Source: Arachis hypogaea (taxonomy: Eukaryota > Streptophyta > Magnoliopsida > Fabales > Fabaceae). From it: a stretch of 64,000 nt of DNA. How positions within the stretch are numbered: position 1 is the first letter of the stretch; every line of letters begins with the position of its first letter. The notes below the pieces were generated by a model. That model did not search any database. It worked only from the letters and a program-made list of their open reading frames with translations, and was not told the origin of the DNA. The translations under genes were made by a program, and so were the position numbers. The stretch is taken from positions 74,176,290 to 74,240,289 of the forward strand of contig NC_092048.1 in NCBI RefSeq assembly GCF_003086295.3, given 5' to 3'. Below, in pieces: positions 10,776 to 19,498 of this stretch.

Positions 10776-13634
10776 ATGTCAGGTACAGGGAGAGTTGTTC
10801 ATGTTTTATCTGGAGTTGATCAAAGAATTCTAAGGAGATTGAGAAGAGCTGAAAGAGGGAAAAGTATTGTTGGTGAAGAAGAATCAGACGAAGAATTCCA
10901 CGAGATGGAAGGAGATACATCCAATCCAGGAGAAGGAGTTAATAATCCACCACAACAGAGGAGAGTATTGGCTTCCTATACTTTTGCAAATGCTAGACAT
11001 TGTGGAAGCAGCATTCTCACCCCTAATGTCAATGCAAATAACTTTGAACTGAAGCCACAACTCATCACATTGGTCCAGAACAACTGCTCATTTGGAGGAG
11101 GACCATTGGAGGATCCAAACCAACATCTATCTACCTTCTTAAGGATTTGTGACACTGTCAAGTCCAATGGTGTGAATCCTGAAACTTACAAGCTTCTGCT
11201 GTTCCCGTTCTCATTAAGGGACAAGGCCGCACAATGGCTTGAAACTTTTCCCCAAGGAAGCATCACTAGTTGGGATGACTTGATAACTAAATTTCTAGCC
11301 AAATTCTATCCACCCCAAAGAGTCATCAGGCTGAAAACTGAGGTGCAAACATTCACACAATTGGATGCTGAAAATCTGTATGAAGCATGGGAGAGATACA
11401 AGGCTCTGCTGAGGAAATGTCCACCAGAAATGTTCACTGAGTGGGACAAGCTACAGAACTTCTATGAAGGACTCACTCTAAAGGCTCAAGAATCACTTGA
11501 CCATTCAGCTGGAGGATCGTTGCAACTAATGAAAACTGCAGAGGAAGCCCAAAATCTCATTGACATGGTGGCTAACAACCAATACTTCTTTGCTCATCAA
11601 AGACAACGCCAACCATCACAAAGAAGAGGAGTAATGGAGTTGGACGGAGTGGATTCAATCTTAGCTCAAAACAAAATGATGCAGCATCAAATTCAACAAC
11701 AATTTGAGCAAATGACCAAGAGGATTGATAATCTCCAAGTTGCAGCAGTCAACACAAGCCAACCATCAACCACTTGGGAGCAAAATGAAGAAACTCAAGA
11801 GGAGCAACAGCAAGAGCAAGTCCAGTACATGCACAACCAAAATTTTGGACCAAATGAAGTATATGGTGATACCTACAACCCCTCTTGGAAGAATCATCCC
11901 AACCTTAGGTGGGGAGATAACCACAGTCAACCTCAGCAGCCATGGCAAAGAAACTCCACCCAAAACAATTGGAAAAACACAAACTACAACAACCAGGCCT
12001 CTAACCAAAACACATACAGAAAACCACAAAATACCTACCCCAACTCTAACCAGTACCCATCCCAAAACCAAACCTCTAACCAAAACACTTACCCTCAACC
12101 ATTAACACCCCACACTCAACTCATTTCACAAGATTCTCAGAGAATTACCAACCTGGAGCTCCTAATGGAAAAACTGATGAAGAACCAAGAGATGACCACA
12201 AGGAACCAGGAAGCCTCCCTAAAGAATATGGAAAGGCAAATTGGTCAACTCTCCAAAAAGATAACCACTGAAAGGCCATCAAGCTCACTACCTAGTGACA
12301 CTATTCCTAATCCAAAAGAGGAGTGCAAGGCAATACAGCTAAGGAATGGCAAGACCCTGGTGAGAAATGAAGAAGCAGTCAAGAAACCAAAGGAAAGTGA
12401 CGAGAAACAAGACAAGGAAGAGAGGGCCAATGATGAAAAAGTGACAGCAAGCAAGCAAGCCTCAGAGGAGCTCAAAGAAAAAGAAGACCGGCCACAACAA
12501 TCAAGAAAAGGGAAGGAAGCAATGGGGGAGCCAACCAAGGAACAAAGACAGGACATGAACTCCATACCTCCACTGCCATATCCTCAAAGATTCAGCAAAG
12601 AGACTAAGGACCAACACTTCCCAAAATTTCTTGAAGTCTTCAAGAAGTTGGAGATCAATATCCCTTTGGCTGAAGCATTGGAACAAATGCCTCTGTATGC
12701 AAAGTTCTTGAAAGAGCTCATCAATAAGAAGAGGAGTTGGCAAGAAAAGGAGACTGTACTTCTCACTGAAGAGTGCAGTGCACTCATCAGAAAAGGACTT
12801 CCTCCCAAGCTGGAAGACCCTGGAAGTTTCTTCCTACCTTGCACAATTGGAAGTCTATTTATCAACAAGGGGATGTGTGACTTAGGAGCAAGCATAAATT
12901 TAATTCCATCATCCTTAGTGAAAAAGCTTGGCATAGAGAAAGTGAAACCAATACAGATATCCTTAGAATTGGTGGATCAGTCAATAGTATATCCCAAGGG
13001 AGTGATTGAAAACCTTTTAGTTAAGATTGATAAGTTCATTTTTCCTGCGGACTTTGTAATACTGGACACTGAAGGAGAAGAAAACAGTTCAATCATCTTA
13101 GGAAGACCATTTTTGGCCACTGCTAGAGCCATCATAGATATAGAGCAGGGAGAACTAACTCTCAGGATGCATGAGGACAGCATAACCCTGAAAGTGTTTC
13201 CAGAACCACAAATCAGTGAAGAAAGGGACAAGATAGTCAGTGACTGGTTCCCAGGGGAAACAACCAACAACACTAGGGAACAGAAGAATGAGCATGTGCA
13301 GGGAGAAGAAGAAATTCAAAATGGAACCAGGATAATAAACAAGAAGGAAGGTACCGCCACCAAAGCTGCTATTAAGGAAGAAAGGTCGACAAGAAAAAGG
13401 AAGAAAAACAAGAAGAAAGCTCACAAAGGGTGGAAGAATAAAAAGATCCCAACCGAAGGACTCTCCAAAGGTGACAAGGTGCAACTAACATATCAACAGC
13501 TGGGAACTGAGGATCACTACACTGTTAACCAAGTACTCTCTCTTGAGCATGTGGAAATTGAGCACCAAGGGACAAAGAAGAAGTTCACAGTCAGAGGAGA
13601 CAGGCTAAGGCACTACAGTCATCAACCACCATAA
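10776..13634 (+). CDS. gag: Gag-protease polyprotein with an integrase-like C-terminal tail (952 aa), pol deleted
   Basis: Structural polyprotein of the retrotransposon, expected to form cytoplasmic particles and be cut by its own aspartic protease. The retrotransposon Gag domain spans about residues 100-275 (LLFPFSLRDKAAQWLETF, FLAKFYPPQRV). A Gln/Asn-rich linker follows (about 330-480) and a charged segment (500-600). The protease-like domain has CDLGASINLIP at 701-711 and IILGRPFL at 773-780. I see no CCHC zinc knuckle. After a Lys-rich stretch (870-892) the last 60 residues, from GDKVQL (899) to FTVRGDRLRHY (937-947), look like the C-terminal end of Athila/Tat integrase. RT, RNase H and integrase core are missing between protease and tail, with the frame kept. 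The first Met of the open frame is taken as start. Gag is supported by homology to 35027-37060; the tail's origin is inferred. Confidence 0.93.
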   Translation: MSGTGRVVHVLSGVDQRILRRLRRAERGKSIVGEEESDEEFHEMEGDTSNPGEGVNNPPQQRRVLASYTFANARHCGSSILTPNVNANNFELKPQLITLVQNNCSFGGGPLEDPNQHLSTFLRICDTVKSNGVNPETYKLLLFPFSLRDKAAQWLETFPQGSITSWDDLITKFLAKFYPPQRVIRLKTEVQTFTQLDAENLYEAWERYKALLRKCPPEMFTEWDKLQNFYEGLTLKAQESLDHSAGGSLQLMKTAEEAQNLIDMVANNQYFFAHQRQRQPSQRRGVMELDGVDSILAQNKMMQHQIQQQFEQMTKRIDNLQVAAVNTSQPSTTWEQNEETQEEQQQEQVQYMHNQNFGPNEVYGDTYNPSWKNHPNLRWGDNHSQPQQPWQRNSTQNNWKNTNYNNQASNQNTYRKPQNTYPNSNQYPSQNQTSNQNTYPQPLTPHTQLISQDSQRITNLELLMEKLMKNQEMTTRNQEASLKNMERQIGQLSKKITTERPSSSLPSDTIPNPKEECKAIQLRNGKTLVRNEEAVKKPKESDEKQDKEERANDEKVTASKQASEELKEKEDRPQQSRKGKEAMGEPTKEQRQDMNSIPPLPYPQRFSKETKDQHFPKFLEVFKKLEINIPLAEALEQMPLYAKFLKELINKKRSWQEKETVLLTEECSALIRKGLPPKLEDPGSFFLPCTIGSLFINKGMCDLGASINLIPSSLVKKLGIEKVKPIQISLELVDQSIVYPKGVIENLLVKIDKFIFPADFVILDTEGEENSSIILGRPFLATARAIIDIEQGELTLRMHEDSITLKVFPEPQISEERDKIVSDWFPGETTNNTREQKNEHVQGEEEIQNGTRIINKKEGTATKAAIKEERSTRKRKKNKKKAHKGWKNKKIPTEGLSKGDKVQLTYQQLGTEDHYTVNQVLSLEHVEIEHQGTKKKFTVRGDRLRHYSHQPP

Positions 13635-13647
13635 AAGAAGGGGTTCA

Positions 13648-13696
13648 ATGTCAAGCTAGTGACACTAAAAGAGCGCTTCATGGGAGGCAACCCATG
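13648..13696 (+). ncRNA. Conserved post-ORF element with hairpin CATGGG-AGGCAA-CCCATG
   Basis: Fourteen bases after the gag stop comes ATGTCAAGCTAGTGACA-CTAAAAGAGCGCTT, then a 6-bp stem (13679-13684 with 13691-13696) closing the loop AGGCAA. The same element follows the coding part at 40190-40238 and 45334-45383, where the stem is GTTGGG/CCCAAC. The outer two base pairs differ on both sides, so pairing is kept. The role is unknown; this is a cis-acting RNA candidate, not a proven ncRNA. Confidence 0.65.
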
Positions 13697-14109
13697 ATTT
13701 AAGATTCCTGCTTGCTTTTAAATTCAATAAATCTTGATCACCTCAGCATGATTTTGAACATACTTGACAGATGCATGCATTGTTTTGAAACGTATGTCAG
13801 ACTTCTAAGTTTGGTGTGCTTGACAGCACACAAAAGTTAACCTTTCAAGCACTTTGAGATCATATACTTAGTCACTGAGATGAAGTATATGACCAAACAT
13901 TAAGTTTGGTGTCTGCATACATGTCAATTATAAGAAATATCAACTCTTGCTCAGAAAAGAGAAAAGACAATCAAAAATCATGCAGAGGTGAAGCATGCAT
14001 TGTTACTATTTCTAGGAATTTTTGAATTAGAATTTATGATGAGAGTATCAATTGTGACAAATGCTTGGTGCAACATTAATCTCTCAACAAGGAACAAGTT
14101 TGGCGTTCA

Positions 14110-14145
<36 letters not shown>

Positions 14146-14800
14146 GGTTCACCAAGTCAGGAACGCAATGGATCTCTCATAAAAAGAATTTTTCTTCTTT
14201 CTAATACAATTACTCACTTCTCCACCGTGCTATAATTATATACTAAAGCATCTCATTTTTGTTTAATTCGAAGAAAAAAAAAAAAAAAAAGAGAAGAGAA
14301 GGCTGGAGCAAGGACAAGGCAATGGGACGGTTATGACAAGTCAAGAAAAGAGTCACATGTGCTTAGGGAGATGTGCCAACTTTGGAAAGCAAGAAAAATC
14401 TGAATGCTAGCCACCATGAGGAACGGACCCCATGCAACCAATAGGAGTAGAATCCTTGTCAACCCTCAAGAGAACATGCAAGCCGTTCATCTCATAAAGT
14501 CACTAGGTTGTTCAACTCAATCTCTACCCTTCACAACCCATGACCGAACCAAACTTCAAGTGCAATATTCGGCCAACACTTCTCCCTGTGCTTATAAATC
14601 AGTTGAGACATCTCTTGCATCACATCTCCCTACACAATCTCTTTACAAACACACACCTCTGCCTCCACCTTTTGCAATCCTATACATATACACCATCTCA
14701 CTCATAATAACAACATTTATTTCCTCACTCCCTAACACAACTAGACCGTACCTTAATCAATCCCCAAACTCACCTCTGCTTCTTCCATTCACTCAACTTC
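13697..14800 (+). other. Spacer between the two ORFs, with A31 and A17 runs
   Basis: No conserved gene is seen. AAGTTTGGTGT-type repeats occur near 13807 and 13902. An uninterrupted run of 31 A lies at 14111-14141 and one of 17 A at 14274-14290. The open frame at 14404-14868 overlaps the start of the next ORF in another frame, has low-complexity Pro/Thr/Ser composition and resembles nothing I know, so I do not call it. Confidence 0.6.
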
Positions 14801-16384
14801 ATGGCCTCTTCAAGTTCAAAGAGAAGAAAGGGGAAGGGACCAATGGTGACCGAACCCCCTACCTATGATACAAAGAGATTTAGATCTCAGTTTCATGAAG
14901 GAAAATATCATAGGTTCATGAAAACGAAGCACATCATCCATGAAAGATACTTTGCACTGAAGGAAGAAGAATACCCCATCATGAAACAAATCAAAGAAGA
15001 AAGGAGGTGGGACATTCTATGTGATCCCATCCCCAAAATTAGTGCACTCATGATCAGGGAGTTCTATGCAAATGCTGTGAAGGGAAGTGAAGAGAGCCCC
15101 TCTTACAAAAGCTATGTTAGAGGAACTGAAGTGGATTTTAGTCCAGCAGCTATTACAAGGGCTTTGAAGCTGAGAACCATAACTTATGAAGAGCCCAGCT
15201 ATGAGGCCAGATTGCAAGACGAAAATGACCCTGATGAGATTCTCCAGGGGATATGCCTGGAAGGCACAGATTGGGAAAGAGATTCACAAGGAGTCCCAAG
15301 CCGTCTGAAGAGGATAAATCTCATTCCGGAAGCCAAAGGATGGTATGAAATAATAAGGAGATCCATACTCCCTACGGGAAACACCTCAGCGGTCACAATC
15401 AAGCGAGCACTCTTGACATTCTGTATCCTACATGGAGGAGAAATCAATCTTGCACAGCTCATAGCCGATAGTATTCAAGAGATAGCCGAGAGCACAAACA
15501 AATCCACTAGGCTTGGCCACCCAAGTACAATTATAAGGTTATGTACTAAAGCTGGGGTGATCTTTGAAGATGAGGACACAGAGATAGTAAGAAGAGGCTC
15601 AGGAATAACAAAGAAAACCATGGAGGGAATGGCTGAGGATGATGATCAAGAAGAAGGGCCCCAAAGAAGAAGAAGAGCAGAGGAAGAAGGAGAAAAAGCC
15701 CACGATGCCATAGATATGAGTCAACTACAAAGAGTTCTTGAGGAAATATCACAGCAAAATGTGATGGCACAAGAGCAATATTCAAAAAGTCAAGAGCAAT
15801 ATCTAGCGCACCGGGAGCAGTACTTAAAAGACAGGGAGCAGAACGAAGCTTGGCAGCATAAAATGGAGGAGAAATTGGAAAGCTGGCAGCAACAGTCAAT
15901 GATTCAACAACAAGAATTCCAAGCCAAGATACTCGAGGGACAAAGGGAACTTACAACAGGACTTCAAGAATCATATGAAAAAATGTTTCTGACCCAAGCC
16001 AAGTATGGTGAGTATACTCAAAATTTGTATCAATGGAAGAACATTCACCACACTCTTGGAGAGATTAGACATCTGCAACAATCGGATTGTAATGAAGATG
16101 TGCAAGCAAGGTTGGAATACTTAAGCCGTTGCATGCCACAACTCAATCCCCAACTCAAATCATTTGATCAATGCCAAGAACTTAGGGACTGCCAGGCAGC
16201 AAAATCTCGACTCAAGGCTCAGAGTGCATTCCGAAGATTGGAAGAAGTTGGGCTCTCAGGTCTCGCAGATCCCGTTTGGGACAGAAGATGTCCTTGTGAG
16301 GAAGCTCAAGATTATGGACAAAAGAGGAAGAAGAAGAAGGGAGAATCCAGCAAATCAAAAAGAATGGAAATGCCTGACAAATAG
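14801..16384 (+). CDS. Second ORF, putative plant transposon protein (527 aa)
   Basis: This ORF sits after the gag-protease ORF, where Athila elements carry their env-like ORF. Its N-terminal 25-250 residues match the pattern of the plant 'putative transposon protein' domain (PF20167 as I recall it): an HERYFAL segment (47-53), IREFYANAV (85-93), SYVRGTEVDF (104-113) and WYEIIRRSILPT (181-192). Residues about 305-400 are Gln/Glu-rich with repeated EQY and likely coiled coil. The C-terminus is strongly basic (KRKKKKGESSKSKR). I see no signal peptide or membrane segment, so there is nothing to support an envelope role. Start chosen at MASSSSKRRKGKG, just after AACTTC. The biochemical function of the family is unknown to me. 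The frame is fully open, in line with the element's youth. Confidence 0.82.
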   Translation: MASSSSKRRKGKGPMVTEPPTYDTKRFRSQFHEGKYHRFMKTKHIIHERYFALKEEEYPIMKQIKEERRWDILCDPIPKISALMIREFYANAVKGSEESPSYKSYVRGTEVDFSPAAITRALKLRTITYEEPSYEARLQDENDPDEILQGICLEGTDWERDSQGVPSRLKRINLIPEAKGWYEIIRRSILPTGNTSAVTIKRALLTFCILHGGEINLAQLIADSIQEIAESTNKSTRLGHPSTIIRLCTKAGVIFEDEDTEIVRRGSGITKKTMEGMAEDDDQEEGPQRRRRAEEEGEKAHDAIDMSQLQRVLEEISQQNVMAQEQYSKSQEQYLAHREQYLKDREQNEAWQHKMEEKLESWQQQSMIQQQEFQAKILEGQRELTTGLQESYEKMFLTQAKYGEYTQNLYQWKNIHHTLGEIRHLQQSDCNEDVQARLEYLSRCMPQLNPQLKSFDQCQELRDCQAAKSRLKAQSAFRRLEEVGLSGLADPVWDRRCPCEEAQDYGQKRKKKKGESSKSKRMEMPDK

Positions 16385-17435
16385 AGGTGGTGAAGTCTCT
16401 TCTCTTAGTTTTGTTTAAATAAGGAAGATGCATGTCTGAAACATGATATGCCTCCATTTGATTTATGTTTACTTTTCCTTTTACTTGCACTAGTAATTAG
16501 TTAAAAAAAAAAAAAAAAAAAAGAAAGGGGGGGCTATCTGCATAATAATTGTCATCATCCATCAACTTGAATACTTTGTTTTGTTTTCCCTTGCTGTTTG
16601 AATAAAAGAGAGATGTTTGATTTAGAAAAGTAATTGTTCAATGTTGCAGAAGTGAGAATAAAAGTTAGTGGTGGTATATGTGTTTGATTTAAGTGATAGC
16701 TCATAGAATAAATGTTGCAAAATGACTTGTTACTTAAAGCCTAAGCTAGTTTGCTGCTGTGACCTCTCAATTATTGAAAGTCCCTTGAAAATAAATCAAA
16801 ACAGAGAAAAGAGAAAGAAGAAAAAGCCAAAGAAAGTGGCAAAGAAACAAACAATAAGGCTAGACACCAATAGCTTGGACCCTAGGACATATGCCTGTGG
16901 TGTTTGTGTACTGGGATCTGCTTGGACAAGTAAGTTCTAAGGAGTATTTTAAAACTTGGCAACTTAGATCAACTGATTTGGGATTGCCAACTGAAAGTCC
17001 ACAATAAAGAGCAACCTAGCTACAAAACATTTAGTGATCCAAAGAGATGCTGGGCATCAATGTTCCTAGGAGGAAAAAGTGAGCCATGTGTCTGTGGTGA
17101 AGAAATGTTGAGTAAAATAAGGCCAAAGGTCACTGCAACATTTGACACCAAGTCTTCAATAAGAAATAAGCTCTGTAATGCAAAAGAAAGAGGAAAAACT
17201 AACAAGGGAATGAACAAAAAGTGAGGATTCATGGCAGCAATCTTAGTGAACTCTTAAAGGAACATTGTTTGTCTTGACAGCAAGTAATAAATGAGCTACT
17301 TTTGATCTGCATAAAGCCCCATAGACCAAGTTCAACTATCTGCCTAATAAGAACATATACACTTATCTATTTCATTCTATCTTCTCTTATATTTGATGCT
17401 TGCTTGGGGACAAGCAAGTTTTAAGTTTGGTGTTG
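16385..17435 (+). mobile_element. 3' non-coding region of the intact element up to the 3' LTR
   Basis: No gene seen. An A20 run lies at 16503-16522, followed by G-rich sequence. From about 16530 to the end it is closely similar to 40870-41780, which is joined to an unrelated LTR. A motif around GCATCAATG-CCTAGGA (about 17050) recurs as GAGCATCAATTACTAGG in other elements here. The last bases, GGGGACAAGCAAGTTTTAAG then TTTGGTGTTG, abut the LTR and are the only candidate for the plus-strand primer; it is not a classical polypurine tract. Confidence 0.75.
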
Positions 17436-19498
17436 TGATGACAAGTCATCATATACCCTTTTTAATAGTCTTTTTCTTTATTTTCATTTGGTTTTATGCA
17501 CTTTCTTGCATCCTAAGAAAGCAATTTGGAATGAAAATGCATAACTTCTTTGAATCAAACAACCACCATATAATTGATGCTAAATCATGAGGTTTAGGTC
17601 AAATTTAATTGCAGTTTTATGATTTGTAAACCTTGTGAATTTGGTGATACTTTGATTGGTTGTTTTGATTAATTGTAGGTGAAGAAAAGAAGAAAAGAAG
17701 AAAAGCGTGACCTAAGAAGCGTGGTTCAAGGAATAGAAAGTGTGGCCATCAAAGGAGAAAGTGTAGTGCAACAAACCATGGAACCCATTCCAAGAGCACC
17801 AAGCACTAAGAGAGCGCTACACTCACTTCCAAGGGACCAAGGCACAAAGCTCAGCTCACTTTGTGAGCTGAGCACAACACAAGGCCAAGAAATAAGGAAA
17901 TGAGGAACCAAGCTCAGCTCACAAAGTGAGCATTATCGAGAGCGCTAGAGGAGAAATTCAAGAAAAATGATTTCCAAATGCATGCTCCAAGACTTGAACC
18001 CATGACCAAAGGGAAAGGGTGGAGGCGCTACTCTCATGGAAAATAAGCCAAAATTGGCCAAATGCACTCCCCAAGCTTCGAACCCCACACCTTGAGGAAG
18101 CAAGGAAGCAAGGCAACCAAGAAAAGGGGTAGCGCATGCTTCCCATGGGTTTCGAACCAAGGACCCTTCCTTGGATACACCAAAGCTCAGCTCACAAAGT
18201 GAGCTGAGCGCTACTTCTTGATGCATGGGGGCACATCTTGACACGGCCAGGAAAGGAGTGGAGCGCATGACACGGTCCAAGGGGCAGCACAACAAATTGG
18301 CACTAAGGCACCAATGCTCAGCTCACAAAGTGAGCTGAGCTCTCCCCTGATGCACCCCAAGACAGCAGCACGCTATTAATGCTTCCCCACACTAAGTGTC
18401 AAAGCTCAGCTCACTTTGTGAGCTGAGCACTCCCCTGGAAGCATATTACCCATGGGCTGAAAATTCAACCAAAAGTCCAATTTAATTCAAATCTTCACCA
18501 AATCAAAAGCCCATCCAAATTCCAATATCCAAGAATAGAAAGTGTATAAATAGGAGTTAGTTTGATGTAATTAGGGAGCTGAATTTTTATTTTGAATTTT
18601 TCTTTGAACTTTCATTTTTCATTTTTGAGCTTTTGTTTTTGAGTTTAGATTTCAGAGAACTTGGAAGGAGAATTGATCTCTCTTCTTCTTGGTTCTTGCT
18701 TGAACACTCTTTAATTTTCTTGCTTTGGATCTTTGGTGGAGAATTGAAGAAATTCTGTTTCAATCTCACCTTGAGATCCCTTGTTTATTTTCTTTCTGCA
18801 TAATTGAATTTGAATTTCTGTTTACTGCTTCTTCATCTACTTTGCTTCTGCAATTTACTTTTCTTTACTTCTTTTGCAATTGCTCTTGTTGGATCAAGGA
18901 AGGATTTGAGATCTAGACTTGTTATCTAGTCTCTTCCACTCCTGAGATCTCAACCCCTTTTAATTTGCTGCAATTTAAGCACTGCTTTCTAGTTCTTTAA
19001 ATTCTCAAGTCATTTTTCTTTTCTGTTAAGATCTACTTCACTGCACTTCAATTTTCTCTTTTATGTTTAATGCCATTTACTTGTTTCTTGTTTAATTCCT
19101 GCAAGTCCACACCCCAATCCCTTTTACAATTCAAGCAATTTACATTTCTTGCACTTTAAGCTTCAGTCATTTATATTCCTTGCAAGTTAAGATTCTGCAC
19201 TTTATTTTACATGCTCTTTAAGATTCAGTTTCTTTATTTTCCTGCTCTTTAGTTTGTTGCAATTTTCCCTTTCCCTTTTACATTCAAAGTAATTTAGTTT
19301 CTGTTAATCACAAACACTCAACCAATACTTGATTCGCTTGACTAAATCAACCACTAAACTAAAATTGCTCAATCCTTCAATCCCTGTGGGATCGACCTCA
19401 CTCATGTGAGTTATTATTACTTGATGCGACCCGGTACACTTGCCGGTTAGATTTGTGTGTTTTGGTGGAAATTTATTTTTCACCAAAATAACTCATCA
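17436..19498 (+). mobile_element. 3' LTR (2,063 bp) of the 8509-19498 element
   Basis: Copy of 8509-10571 at a constant offset of 8,927 bases, TGATGACAAGTC to ACTCATCA. The only difference I found is T at 19017 against A at 10090. Palindromes lie at 17849-18428, TATA box at 18545-18552, and CTCAC-TCAT-GTGAG at 19397-19410. Confidence 0.96.
18545..18552 (+). promoter_or_regulatory. TATA box of the 3' LTR
   Basis: TATAAATA identical in context to 9618-9625. It could drive outward transcription into the satellite on the plus strand. Confidence 0.6.

Larger units (their letters stand above)
8509..19498 (+). mobile_element. Complete, young, non-autonomous Athila/Tat-like LTR retrotransposon (10,990 bp)
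   Basis: Both 2,063 bp LTRs are present and flanked by GTGTA. In order: 5' LTR 8509-10571, primer site 10578-10595, gag-protease ORF 10776-13634, hairpin 13679-13696, second ORF 14801-16384, 3' region to 17435, 3' LTR 17436-19498. There is no reverse transcriptase, RNase H or integrase core anywhere inside, so movement would need these from another element. Comparing the LTRs by eye I found one substitution (A at 10090, T at 19017), so the insertion is very recent. The satellite's monomer order continues across the insertion (C2 before, A1 after). Confidence 0.96.

Noticed and set aside
14404..14868. 154-codon ORF overlapping the start of the second ORF
   Set aside because: Low-complexity Thr/Pro/Ser/Leu sequence, different frame from the well-supported ORF at 14801, no recognisable domain.
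16503..16522. A20 tract after the second ORF, as a sign that this ORF was captured as a retroposed mRNA
   Set aside because: The flanking GTTAAA-GAAAG-CTATCTGC context also exists without the run near 40,850, so expansion of a short A run is enough; no target duplication is seen around the ORF.
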